64,000 bases of DNA, taken from positions 1-64,000 of the forward strand of contig CAJXZB010000018.1 of assembly GCA_913063405.1 (NCBI GenBank), in the 5' to 3' direction. Every line of letters starts with the position of its first letter. Position 1 is the stretch's first letter. Made by a program: the position numbers and the translations under genes. Origin of the DNA: an uncultured Ulvibacter sp. Lineage in GTDB: Bacteria > Bacteroidota > Bacteroidia > Flavobacteriales > Flavobacteriaceae. Shown one piece after another: positions 18,167-26,656 of the stretch. The notes beneath the pieces were generated by a model, which was given only the letters and a program-made list of their open reading frames with translations, ran no database searches and was not told where the DNA came from.

Positions 18167-19543
18167 TTATAGATGAATCACTTCATCATAGGCATCGGCC
18201 ACAGCTTCCATTACCGCTTCACTCATTGTTGGATGTGGATGAATCGCTTTTAATACTTCGTGTCCAGTAGTTTCTAATTTTCTGCCAAGAACGGCTTCCG
18301 CAATCATATCTGTAACTCCCGCGCCAATCATATGACAACCTAACCATTCACCGTATTTGGCATCAAATATCACTTTTACAAAACCGTCTTTGGTTCCTGC
18401 TGCACTTGCTTTTCCACTCGCCGAGAAGGGAAATTTTCCAACTTTAAGGTCATATCCAGCTTCCTTTGCTTGTTTTTCGGTCATACCAACACTTGCAATT
18501 TCTGGAGTGGCATATGTACAGCCAGGAATGTTTCCGTAGTCAATTGCCTCTACCTGTATTCCTGCAATTTTTTCAACACAGGTGATTCCTTCAGCTGAAG
18601 CAACGTGTGCCAGTGCAGGACCAGGAACAACATCTCCAATGGCATAGTAACCCGGAATATTTGTTTGGTACCAATCATTCACCATTATTTTATTTTTGTC
18701 GATAACAATTCCAACATCTTCCAATCCAATGTTCTCTAGATTTGATGCGATTCCAACCGCAGAAAGAACTATATCTGCCTCAATCACTTCTTCTCCTTTT
18801 TTAGTTTTAACAGTTGCTTTAACCGTTTTTCCAGAGGTATCCACCGTTTCTACAGAAGAGCTCGTCATCACCTTTATTCCTGCTTTTTTGAATGAACGTT
18901 CAAATTGTTTTGAGACTTCTTCATCCTCTAATGGAACTAGATTTGGTAAAAATTCAACAATAGTTACATTGGTTCCCATCGCGTTATAAAAATGAGCAAA
19001 TTCAACTCCAATGGCACCACTTCCAACCACAATCATACTTTTAGGTTGGTTAGCTAATGTCAAAGCCTCACGGTACCCAATTACTTTCTTACCATCCTGT
19101 GGAAGGTTCGGCAATTCACGGGAACGCGCGCCTGTTGCTATTATGATATGATCTGCTGAATATTCTTTTCCATCGACATCAACTTTCTTTCCAGTTTTCA
19201 ACTTTCCGAAGCCATTAATTACATCGATTTTATTTTTCTTTAGTAAGAATTGAACACCCTTACTCATTCCATCAGCAACTCCGCGACTTCGTGCCACAAC
19301 TTTATCAAAATCTTTGTCCACATCTTTAACCGTTAAACCATAATCTTCAGCATGTTTTAAATAATCAAAAACCTGTGCGCTTTTCAGTAAAGCTTTTGTT
19401 GGGATACATCCCCAATTAAGGCAAACGCCTCCTAAGCTTTCTTTTTCTATAATAGCGGTCTTAAGACCCAACTGTGAAGCTCTAATGGCAGTTACATAAC
19501 CTCCCGGGCCACTTCCTAAAACTATAACATCGTATTTACTCAT
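18167..19543 (-). CDS. lpdA: Dihydrolipoyl dehydrogenase (E3)
   Basis: 458 residues. It re-oxidises lipoamide for pyruvate and 2-oxoglutarate dehydrogenase or glycine cleavage. FAD site VIVLGSGPGGYVTAIRAS, redox disulfide GGVCLNWGCIPTKA, NAD site VVGSGAIGVEFAHFY, second FAD motif GYYAIGDVV, and the catalytic dyad in AIHPHPTMSEAVME. Length normal, with no N-terminal lipoyl domain. It is monocistronic; no E1/E2 genes are nearby, as is common for the shared E3 in Bacteroidota. Confidence 0.96.
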   Translation of the reverse strand: MSKYDVIVLGSGPGGYVTAIRASQLGLKTAIIEKESLGGVCLNWGCIPTKALLKSAQVFDYLKHAEDYGLTVKDVDKDFDKVVARSRGVADGMSKGVQFLLKKNKIDVINGFGKLKTGKKVDVDGKEYSADHIIIATGARSRELPNLPQDGKKVIGYREALTLANQPKSMIVVGSGAIGVEFAHFYNAMGTNVTIVEFLPNLVPLEDEEVSKQFERSFKKAGIKVMTSSSVETVDTSGKTVKATVKTKKGEEVIEADIVLSAVGIASNLENIGLEDVGIVIDKNKIMVNDWYQTNIPGYYAIGDVVPGPALAHVASAEGITCVEKIAGIQVEAIDYGNIPGCTYATPEIASVGMTEKQAKEAGYDLKVGKFPFSASGKASAAGTKDGFVKVIFDAKYGEWLGCHMIGAGVTDMIAEAVLGRKLETTGHEVLKAIHPHPTMSEAVMEAVADAYDEVIHL

Positions 19544-19672
19544 TTCGCAGAATTATGTCTTTATAAATAAAGCAACGAAATTACAAAATGTATGTGTAAC
19601 GAAATAAAAAAGGTTCAAAAATCAGAGGCAAAATTTCATTTTATCATTAGGGTTCAATTCTTCCAAAAGTGT

Positions 19673-19891
19673 TTAGAGTTTCACCACTACATATCCATGT
19701 CTTGTTTTTCGATGGTATTTACCATTCCAAAAATAATAACGATTGCCGTTCATTCTTACGGTTCTATATTTCTTGGGAGTTTTTTTAACAACTACCACTT
19801 TTGTCGAAGGCTCCGGGGTTACTATTCTTGTAGCACAAGAGGAAAATAATACGATTGGAAATACTAAAAAGAAAAGATACTTTTTCATCAC
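19673..19891 (-). CDS. Very small lipoprotein with basic beta-rich tail
   Basis: 72 residues. The lipoprotein signal ends FSSCA (about residue 19) and is followed by a Lys/Arg/Tyr-rich tail with the pattern RTVRMNGNRYYFWNGKYHR, typical of small cell-envelope proteins with YxxxGxYY-type repeats. No function known. Two Met codons in a row leave the exact start open by one residue. It is transcribed alone on the minus strand. Confidence 0.7.
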   Translation of the reverse strand: MMKKYLFFLVFPIVLFSSCATRIVTPEPSTKVVVVKKTPKKYRTVRMNGNRYYFWNGKYHRKTRHGYVVVKL

Positions 19892-19957
19892 TATAAATTT
19901 TTAATGGTTTGATAGTATGACAAAAAAATATCTAGAAAGTTTAATTAATAGGAGTGT

Positions 19958-20443
19958 TTATTTACTACTTCCCTTCGGTATAAAGGTTAACGCAGCACCG
20001 TTGATGCAATGCCTTTTTCCTGTAGTCTCTTGAGGGCCATCGTTAAAAACATGCCCTAAATGTCCGCCACAAGTAGCGCAATGCTCTTCTGTACGTGCAT
20101 AACCCAGGATGTAATCTACATCAAAATCAACATTACCTTTAACTTCTTTGTCAAAACTAGGCCATCCAGTACCGCTATCAAACTTATGTCTGCTTTCAAA
20201 TAAAGGAGTTTCACAAGCTGCACACACATAAGTGCCAGCTTTATAAGTCTTATCTAACGGACTTGTAAATGGGCTTTCTGTGCCTGCCTCTCGCAATACG
20301 TAATACTGAGTTTCGCTAAGCTGTACTTGCCATTCGGCTTCTGTTTTCACAACTTTAAACTCTTTGGTAGTCTTTTTGTCTTGTGCTGAAGAGTTGCAAC
20401 TAAACAGTATCGAAAATAGAAGTAAGAGACTGATGTTTTTCAT
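19958..20443 (-). CDS. msrB: Peptide-methionine (R)-S-oxide reductase, lipoprotein form
   Basis: 161 residues. The catalytic cysteine lies in KRHCINGAALTF and the two zinc pairs are CAAC and CATC. GTGWPSFD and GHLGHVFNDGP are the substrate-binding motifs. It repairs methionine-R-sulfoxide in proteins. Unlike cytosolic MsrB it begins with a lipoprotein signal (ILFSCNSS), so it acts in the periplasm or at the envelope. Three bases separate it from the gene upstream, so it is probably co-transcribed with that lipoprotein. Confidence 0.94.
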   Translation of the reverse strand: MKNISLLLLFSILFSCNSSAQDKKTTKEFKVVKTEAEWQVQLSETQYYVLREAGTESPFTSPLDKTYKAGTYVCAACETPLFESRHKFDSGTGWPSFDKEVKGNVDFDVDYILGYARTEEHCATCGGHLGHVFNDGPQETTGKRHCINGAALTFIPKGSSK

Positions 20444-20446
20444 AAT

Positions 20447-20974
20447 TTAATCAATGGTTTCAATTTCAGTCGGATTAATTTGTAAACCTTGCAGTAAATC
20501 TTCCATAGTCAAATTAGAAGAGGCAAACTCGGCAGGAACAATTGCAACGCGAAAGGTTTGATTATTTAAAAAATTAGGATCATTCAATGTCGAAAGATCA
20601 AAATTACCATCTATTACAAATTGAATATCGAAAAATGTGTTATTGAAACTAAACTCGAAAAGGTCTCCAGTTCCATCTTGATAAAATATGCTTCTTGGTA
20701 AAGGATTCCAAATATCAACGGCTTCTCCGTTAACTATTTCCTGCCCTTCAAAACGGTAGGCTAATATCACGTCACTCTCAAAAACGTCTACAGGAAAAGA
20801 GGTAAATGGAGAAACAAATACACCAGACGGAGCATCGTATTGAAAATTCACGCTCGTTTCAAATACCTGCCCTAGTATATTTATCCCATCCTGCCCTGGA
20901 GGTCCTTGGTCTCCTTCACAAGATGAAAATAATACAGTAGAAGTTAATGCTAAAAATAAAAGGATCTGTTTCAT
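20447..20974 (-). CDS. Lipoprotein with short collagen-like start
   Basis: 175 residues. The lipoprotein signal has LFSSCEG, and the mature start GDQGPPGQDG is a short collagen-like stretch seen in a family of flavobacterial lipoproteins. The rest is beta-rich and acidic with no known motif. It is the first gene of a two-gene unit with msrB. Whether the pairing is functional (for example a client of methionine repair) is not shown; the mature protein has few Met residues. Confidence 0.78.
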   Translation of the reverse strand: MKQILLFLALTSTVLFSSCEGDQGPPGQDGINILGQVFETSVNFQYDAPSGVFVSPFTSFPVDVFESDVILAYRFEGQEIVNGEAVDIWNPLPRSIFYQDGTGDLFEFSFNNTFFDIQFVIDGNFDLSTLNDPNFLNNQTFRVAIVPAEFASSNLTMEDLLQGLQINPTEIETID

Positions 20975-21047
20975 AATTGTTTTTTCAAGTTATTATCAAA
21001 AGTCATTCCAGTTTTGAGTCACGCAACTGGCAAATAAATTTTGGCGT

Positions 21048-21055
21048 TATTTTTG
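21048..21055 (+). promoter_or_regulatory. -7 promoter element upstream of the M48 gene
   Basis: TATTTTTG is an exact TAnnTTTG match. It lies 105 bases before the ATG, so the transcript would have a leader of about 100 nt. Confidence 0.45.
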
Positions 21056-21159
21056 CACTTCTCAGCGAAAATAGTCCTTATGAAATTGGTTTTTTATATA
21101 TTTTATTGAAAACCGCAGATATATGTCTACTTTTATAATGTAATTAAAATTGAATCAAA

Positions 21160-21981
21160 ATGAAATTCAAAAAGACCCTCACTATTCTTTCAGTAATTGT
21201 AATGGTTGTAGCCTGTACGACCAATCCATTTACTGGAAAGCAGACACTGGCATTGGTGCCAAATTCACAAATTTTACCAATGGCATTTCAACAATATGAT
21301 CAGTTTTTAACTGAAAACAATGTAATTAAAGGCACCTCAGATGCCCGAATGATACAAAATGTAGGGCAGAAAATATCTACGGCTGCCGAACGGTATTTAA
21401 CAGCAAATGGATATGCTGGTTATCTAAAAGACTATCGTTGGGAGTACAACCTTGTAGAGGATCCTGCTGTTAATGCATGGTGCATGCCAGGAGGTAAGAT
21501 TGTTTTCTATACTGGAATTCTTCCAATCGCTGCTGGAGAAGCTGGAGTTGCGGCTATTATGGGACACGAGGTTGCACACGCTCTTGCAAATCACGGACAG
21601 CAACGTATGAGTGCTGGTCAATTACAGGCAATTGGTGCTGTTGCTGGGAATATAGCCCTGAGTAGAGACCCAAAAAATCAAGAGATATTTAACCAGGCAT
21701 ATGGTATTGGTAGTACCGTAGGTGTTATGTTACCTTTTAGTAGAGGTCACGAAACTGAATCTGACCGAATAGGTCTTACACTAATGGCAATTGCTGGTTA
21801 TGACCCTATTGTAGGTGCTGAGTTATGGCAACGTATGGCGCAAGCGGGTGGTGGAGCTCCGCCAGAATTTTTAAGCACGCACCCGTCAAATGAGACTAGA
21901 ATTAATAATATCACTATGTGGGCTCCAGAGGCAAGGGCGGAGGCAAGGAGGTTTGGAGTAACCAGCTTTAAAAAGAAATAA
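21160..21981 (+). CDS. M48-family zinc metallopeptidase, lipoprotein (LoiP/BepA-like)
   Basis: 273 residues. The lipoprotein signal ends VVACTT, followed by NPFTGKQ as in M48 lipoproteins of this type. The zinc site is H137-E138-x-x-H141 in GHEVAHALANHG, with the third ligand in HETESDRIGL. The closing STHPSNETRI is also characteristic. It should degrade misfolded envelope proteins or help outer-membrane assembly. No TPR domain is present, so it is nearer LoiP than full-length BepA. Single-gene transcript ending at a strong terminator. Confidence 0.92.
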   Translation: MKFKKTLTILSVIVMVVACTTNPFTGKQTLALVPNSQILPMAFQQYDQFLTENNVIKGTSDARMIQNVGQKISTAAERYLTANGYAGYLKDYRWEYNLVEDPAVNAWCMPGGKIVFYTGILPIAAGEAGVAAIMGHEVAHALANHGQQRMSAGQLQAIGAVAGNIALSRDPKNQEIFNQAYGIGSTVGVMLPFSRGHETESDRIGLTLMAIAGYDPIVGAELWQRMAQAGGGAPPEFLSTHPSNETRINNITMWAPEARAEARRFGVTSFKKK

Positions 21982-22006
21982 TATTCATATAATTTTAGTA
22001 CTTTAG

Positions 22007-22033
22007 AATCCCACTTAGCGGTGGGATTTTTTA
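22007..22033 (+). terminator. Terminator after the M48 peptidase gene
   Basis: Perfect 8-bp stem AATCCCAC (22007-22014) / GTGGGATT (22021-22028) with a 6-base loop, then TTTT. Confidence 0.85.
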
Positions 22034-22062
22034 GTTTAAAACTTTGACATAATACTATAACA

Positions 22063-23385
22063 ATGGTGGATAACTTACCAAAAGGGAGTAAAAAATTACT
22101 TAATGCTTGGGCATTTTATGATTGGGCAAATTCAGTGTATAGTTTGGTTATTGCTTCTGCAGTATTTCCAATATTTTATGGAGCCTTGACATTGGTCAAG
22201 GATGATAATGGAAAGATCATAAATGACACGGTTCAGTTTCTAGGGTTTGATTTTAATAACGATACTTTAATTAGTTTTGTTACGGCAGCCGCCTTCTTAG
22301 TTGTTTCAATACTAAGTCCTCTTCTAAGCGGTATTGCCGATTATGTGGGAAATAAGAAAGTTTTCTTGAAATTTTTCTGCTATCTAGGGGCGTTTTCCTG
22401 TATTGGTCTTTTTTGGTTCAGTATGGAGTTTCTTTGGTTCGGTTTGCTTTGTTATTTTTTAGCACTTATTGGATTTTGGGCGAGTTTGGTGTTCTATAAT
22501 TCTTATTTACCCGATATAGCGTTTAAGGATCAACAGGATAAAATAAGTGCGAAGGGCTATTCCTTAGGATATATTGGAAGTGTTCTTTTGCTTCTTATTT
22601 GTTTAGCAATGATACTTATGTATGAAACCTTCGGATTTGAGGATGAAGGATTTCCCACGCGTCTTTCGTTTGTTTTAACCGGTATTTGGTGGATTGGATT
22701 TAGTCAATACACCTACTATTACCTGCCGAAGGGAAATAAAAAAGAGAAATTCACCCGAAAGTTGTTTTTCAATGGTTTTAGGGAATTAAAGAAGATTTGG
22801 ATAGCCGTTAAAAATAATCTTTCGTTAAGAAGGTATCTGGGTGCTTTTTTTGTTTATAGTATGGCCGTTCAGACAATAATGTTGGTCGCTACATATTTTG
22901 GTATTGAAGAGTTGGAATGGGGCGATACAGATGCAACAACTGGATTGATCTTTAGTATTTTACTTATTCAATTGGTGGCTGTTTTGGGCGCTTTCCTTAC
23001 CTCTAGAGCTTCAGCAAAGTTTGGTAATATACAAACGCTTATAGTATTAAATCTGATATGGATTTGCATCTGTGTGTATGCTTATACGATTACGAGTCCA
23101 AATCAATTTTACATAACCGCCGCCTTTGTTGGTTTAATAATGGGGGGGATTCAATCACTTTCAAGATCTACATATTCTAAGTTAATTCCTGAAAACGCAA
23201 TAGATACGGCTTCCTACTTTAGTTTTTACGATGTTTCAGAAAAAATTGGAATTGTAATTGGAATGCTTAGTTATGGATATGTAGCGCAGGTAACCGGAAG
23301 TATTAGATATGCCATTCTATTTTTTGTACTGTTTTTTATAATAGGTGTAGTTTTATTGTTCAGAGTACCAAGAAATATGACTTAA
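22063..23385 (+). CDS. MFS transporter of the UMF1/Atg22 type
   Basis: 440 residues with about 12 hydrophobic helices. The start LLNAWAFYDWANSVYSLV and the loop GALTLV are hallmarks of the UMF1 (Atg22-like) branch of the major facilitator superfamily. LSPLLSGIADYVGNKK is the motif A region, and GGIQSLSRSTYSKLIPE marks the tenth-helix loop. Vacuolar Atg22 exports amino acids; substrates of bacterial members are not established. Transcribed between a terminator and the first gene of the lipoprotein array. Confidence 0.9.
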   Translation: MVDNLPKGSKKLLNAWAFYDWANSVYSLVIASAVFPIFYGALTLVKDDNGKIINDTVQFLGFDFNNDTLISFVTAAAFLVVSILSPLLSGIADYVGNKKVFLKFFCYLGAFSCIGLFWFSMEFLWFGLLCYFLALIGFWASLVFYNSYLPDIAFKDQQDKISAKGYSLGYIGSVLLLLICLAMILMYETFGFEDEGFPTRLSFVLTGIWWIGFSQYTYYYLPKGNKKEKFTRKLFFNGFRELKKIWIAVKNNLSLRRYLGAFFVYSMAVQTIMLVATYFGIEELEWGDTDATTGLIFSILLIQLVAVLGAFLTSRASAKFGNIQTLIVLNLIWICICVYAYTITSPNQFYITAAFVGLIMGGIQSLSRSTYSKLIPENAIDTASYFSFYDVSEKIGIVIGMLSYGYVAQVTGSIRYAILFFVLFFIIGVVLLFRVPRNMT

Positions 23386-23400
23386 TAGACAATTTTTCTT

Positions 23401-23408
23401 TATGTTTG
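23401..23408 (+). promoter_or_regulatory. -7 promoter element of array gene 1
   Basis: TATGTTTG is an exact TAnnTTTG match 27 bases before the ATG. The sequence that follows it (GTTATTAGAAAAGAAAA) recurs in similar form before array genes 2 and 3, so the promoter was duplicated with the gene. Confidence 0.55.
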
Positions 23409-23435
23409 CGTTATTAGAAAAGAAAACGGCTACTT

Positions 23436-24884
23436 ATGAAGAAAATTCAACTTTTAGGTGGGATGCTAATTGCCCTATTAGTATTCCAATTTACAGCTTG
23501 TAATAACGAGCCTGTATTGGGTAATGGAGGGTTTCCCATCCAAGGAGATCCAACCACCGCAGAAGAAGGGCAATTTAAGGCTCAGATTGATGGTGTAGAA
23601 TTTATCGCCAGTGTAGCTGAAGCTACCTTAACTACAGATAACGTGTTGGTAATTACTGGAACTAACGTTTTGACAAGCGAGAATATTACATTAATAGCTG
23701 AAGATGTAGTGGAAGCAGAGGTTTTTAACTTGATCTCTGGAAGTAATACCCAAAATTCAGGTACTTATCAAGTTGGAGCTACAGAACCTTACACTACTGC
23801 TAGTGTTGTTGGTGGTTCGGGACAATTGACAATTGCCGAATTAAATACCACAGATCTTACAATTACTGGAACCTTTAGTATTATTGGTAAAAGAGCACAA
23901 TTGGATGCCAATGGTGATCCGGTTTTAGACGGAAATGGAGACCCTGTTATTGAGACAGTTACTATTACCCCAGGTGTTTTTAACGCTATACCTTATATGA
24001 TTGACGACACCGGAGGCGGTGGTGGCGGAGGCGGCGGAGGCGGCGGAGGCGGCGGAGGCGGAGGCGGAGGCTCTGTTGATGAGTTTTATGCTTTGGTCGA
24101 TGGTGTTGAGTTTCCGGATAATATGATTGAAGCTACCGTAGTAGATGTTGGTGCAGAAAAGATGGTTAATATTATAGCTACAACTTCTTCAAATGCTAGA
24201 ATACGTATAGATTTACCTCTTTTCTTAGGAGAAGGTACGTTTCCAATGGAATCAATTTCTGATGGGACAAAGTTAATTTCACTCTATAATTCGAATACCG
24301 GAGGTGAAAATTTGACCTCAAATCCTGGAACAATTACAATTACCGAATTTGACACAGAGGAAGGATTAGTAATAGGTACTTTTAATTTCACTGGTTCAGA
24401 TCCTCTTGGAGGTGATCCAACATTGGTGGAAGTAACAGAAGGAAGTTTTACAGTTAATTTTGAAGGCATACCAGGAAGTGGACCTAGTCCATTTACTGCT
24501 GAAGTAGGTGGGGTGCTATATGAGCCAACCTCTGTAGACGTGCAACTTACGTTATTCAACAGCACAGAGATAGTTAATGTCAATGCAAGTACAGGTGACA
24601 ACCAAAACATATTGCTGGTGTTTCCAAAAGATATAATGATTGGCTCATACGACATGAGTGCTTTAGCGGTTGATGGTTCCGAAAAAATTGGACGATATAA
24701 CCCAGATACTGTTAGTGGAATGACTATCTATGGATCGGATCCAGGAACGCTTACAATTACTAGCTACGATACAACTACAGGTGAAATTGAGGGAACATTT
24801 ATGTTCACCGCGAAAGATGCTACTGGAACGGATCCAACAGAATTTGCGATTGCGAATGGGTCATTTGTAATTACACTTCCGTAG
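23436..24884 (+). CDS. Three-domain surface lipoprotein, array gene 1 (DUF6252-like)
   Basis: 482 residues. The lipoprotein signal ends FTACNN. Three related beta-rich domains follow (about 46-190, 216-345 and 355-482). Domains 2 and 3 start with a V(D/G)G(V/I) strand and end with GTLTIT or GTITIT, then a GxxxGTFxFTG strand, then VxxGSF. Between domains 1 and 2 lies a run of 20 glycines (about 193-212). The repeated strand pattern resembles DUF6252-type flavobacterial proteins, with no enzymatic motif, so a binding or structural role at the surface is likely. It is the best preserved member of a tandem set of four and the only one with the glycine linker. Confidence 0.82.
   Translation: MKKIQLLGGMLIALLVFQFTACNNEPVLGNGGFPIQGDPTTAEEGQFKAQIDGVEFIASVAEATLTTDNVLVITGTNVLTSENITLIAEDVVEAEVFNLISGSNTQNSGTYQVGATEPYTTASVVGGSGQLTIAELNTTDLTITGTFSIIGKRAQLDANGDPVLDGNGDPVIETVTITPGVFNAIPYMIDDTGGGGGGGGGGGGGGGGGGGGSVDEFYALVDGVEFPDNMIEATVVDVGAEKMVNIIATTSSNARIRIDLPLFLGEGTFPMESISDGTKLISLYNSNTGGENLTSNPGTITITEFDTEEGLVIGTFNFTGSDPLGGDPTLVEVTEGSFTVNFEGIPGSGPSPFTAEVGGVLYEPTSVDVQLTLFNSTEIVNVNASTGDNQNILLVFPKDIMIGSYDMSALAVDGSEKIGRYNPDTVSGMTIYGSDPGTLTITSYDTTTGEIEGTFMFTAKDATGTDPTEFAIANGSFVITLP
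24012..24071 (+). repeat. Trinucleotide/9-mer repeat coding for 20 glycines
   Basis: Twenty GGN codons, mostly GGA-GGC-GGC units, inside array gene 1. G+C far above the surroundings. All units are multiples of 3, so slippage would change linker length but not frame. Confidence 0.95.
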
Positions 24885-24936
24885 GAATAACTAATATACT
24901 GCCAATTGGCAGTTATAAGATATTAAGAATAGAGGT

Positions 24937-24968
24937 AGCATCTAAAGTTAATTTAGATGCTATTTTTT
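24937..24968 (+). terminator. Terminator after array gene 1
   Basis: Perfect 10-bp stem AGCATCTAAA (24937-24946) / TTTAGATGCT (24952-24961), followed by A and T7. A separate 16-base palindrome, ACTGCCAATTGGCAGT, lies just before it at 24898-24913. Confidence 0.85.
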
Positions 24969-24972
24969 TACT

Positions 24973-24980
24973 TAGCTTTG
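24973..24980 (+). promoter_or_regulatory. -7 promoter element of array gene 2
   Basis: TAGCTTTG is an exact TAnnTTTG match 26 bases before the ATG at 25007. It lies directly behind the previous terminator, so each array gene appears to be its own transcript. Confidence 0.55.
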
Positions 24981-25006
24981 TTATTGAAAAAGAAAAAAAC
25001 TTCGTT

Positions 25007-26503
25007 ATGAAGAAACTAAAATCAATGCGATGGGGTCTACTGGCATTTTTTATTCTGCAATGTATCGCCTGTGATGATGAACTTTTAACTGGACAGTTTA
25101 GTCAGGAAACTTGTTTCGATTCGGCAGAACCAAGTAAAATGCGGGCCAATATAGACGAGTTGATAGATTTTAATGTAGAAATTTTAGAATCTACAGATGA
25201 TACCTATAGCCTTAACGGAGGGTTTATGATTACACATGAAAATGGTTTTCAACATTTATATATAGGAGCATTAGATGATAATGACGGCATAATATCCATG
25301 GATATTACAAACCCAGAAGTTGGAGTTTTTGATTTAGGTACTTCAAATGAACATGGGTTTGTTGACAACGCAAATAACCATGAATTACTGGAGAGTTTCG
25401 GACTATATAATCCCTCGGGATCAGGATCAGGAGGGCAGATTGAACGTTCATACGTTTCCTATGCCGACCAAGGAGGTTCTGGTCAAGTTAAAATAACGGA
25501 ATTAGATTTGGTTAATCAATTGGTTTCCGGAACCTTCAGTTTTATAGGCAATAGGCTTCAAGTAGATCCTGTAAGTGGAGAGGTTATTTTGGATGGAAGC
25601 GGGAACTCCATAATGGAGACAATTGAAGTCTCTTGTGGTAATTTTAATTCCGTTCCATATACATTTTTGCTGTCCGGCGAAACGACTGGCCCTGTGTTTA
25701 ATGATTTTTACGCCGAAGTAAATAGTAATGAATTTATGGAAAATACAGTTACAGTGGAAAGAGTTACGGCCAATGGCTCTGCCATATTATATATAAAAGC
25801 AATTTCAATTTCAGGGAAACTTCTTCGAATTGATATTCCGAAGGATTTGGGCGAAGGGACGTTTCCTTTTGAACCTATTTCTGATGGTTCTAAGTTAACC
25901 GCTCTTTATAATAATAACAATGGTTCGGAAAGTTTAACAGCGAACCCAGGAACGATTACTATATCCAACTTTGACGTTGTAAACGGAGTAGTGGAGGCTA
26001 CTTTTTCATTTACTGGAACAGATCCTTTTGGAATTGACCCAAGAGTAGTGGAAGTGACCGAAGGGGAATTTAAGTTAAGTTTTGACCCAGGCGCAGGACC
26101 AGCTGATACGTTTGAAGCAACAGTGGATGGAGTAGCGTATGAACCGAATTCAATAATCGTTGCTAAATCCGAATTCCTTGGCGTTAATGTAATTACTATT
26201 TCTACACTGACTGAAGATAATCAATCGCTTGAATTGATATTCCCTAAAAGTATTGAAGTAGGCTCTTATGATATGGTTCCTAACGTAGTAATAGGAGATG
26301 AAAAAGTTGGACTATATAGTCCAGACGATGGTATTGTAACTTCTCTACGTTCAAATACTGGAACATTGACTGTTACAAGTTATAATACGATGACAGGTGA
26401 AATTGAAGGAACTTTTGAATTTGAAGCCACTGATATTTTTGGGCAAAATCCAAATGAATATTCGGTTACTAGTGGCCTGTTTTCTGTTGTAATTCCGGAT
26501 TAA
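25007..26503 (+). CDS. Three-domain surface lipoprotein, array gene 2
   Basis: 498 residues. The lipoprotein signal ends CIACDDELLTGQF, the start signature shared with genes 3 and 4. Domain 1 (about 45-215) carries the strand HENGFQHLYIGA and a short Gly/Ser loop. Domain 2 (about 225-350) has ISDGSKLTALYNNNNGSE, and domain 3 (about 365-498) has IEVGSYDMVPN, GLYSPD and GEIEGTFEFEATD. It is intact. Domains 2 and 3 are easily aligned with those of gene 1 by these motifs, while domain 1 is more like genes 3 and 4, so gene 1 has diverged most at its front. Probable surface-exposed or periplasmic binding protein; ligand unknown. Confidence 0.82.
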   Translation: MKKLKSMRWGLLAFFILQCIACDDELLTGQFSQETCFDSAEPSKMRANIDELIDFNVEILESTDDTYSLNGGFMITHENGFQHLYIGALDDNDGIISMDITNPEVGVFDLGTSNEHGFVDNANNHELLESFGLYNPSGSGSGGQIERSYVSYADQGGSGQVKITELDLVNQLVSGTFSFIGNRLQVDPVSGEVILDGSGNSIMETIEVSCGNFNSVPYTFLLSGETTGPVFNDFYAEVNSNEFMENTVTVERVTANGSAILYIKAISISGKLLRIDIPKDLGEGTFPFEPISDGSKLTALYNNNNGSESLTANPGTITISNFDVVNGVVEATFSFTGTDPFGIDPRVVEVTEGEFKLSFDPGAGPADTFEATVDGVAYEPNSIIVAKSEFLGVNVITISTLTEDNQSLELIFPKSIEVGSYDMVPNVVIGDEKVGLYSPDDGIVTSLRSNTGTLTVTSYNTMTGEIEGTFEFEATDIFGQNPNEYSVTSGLFSVVIPD

Positions 26504-26656
26504 TCGATACTATGACCTCTTAAATATTTTATTTCAATCTCGGGTTTTCTATGTTTTTTTCGCTATCCTTTCTGAAGCATTTTTTATCTATGTTGTAAAG
26601 TCGTTAAGCTAGACAATTAGATTACTGAATGCTTTGCTGAAAAAGAAAATTGTATT

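Noticed and set aside
24012-24071. GGA-GGC repeat as a CRISPR-like or minisatellite element
   Set aside because: No spacers, and every unit is in frame within a coding region; it is a glycine linker.
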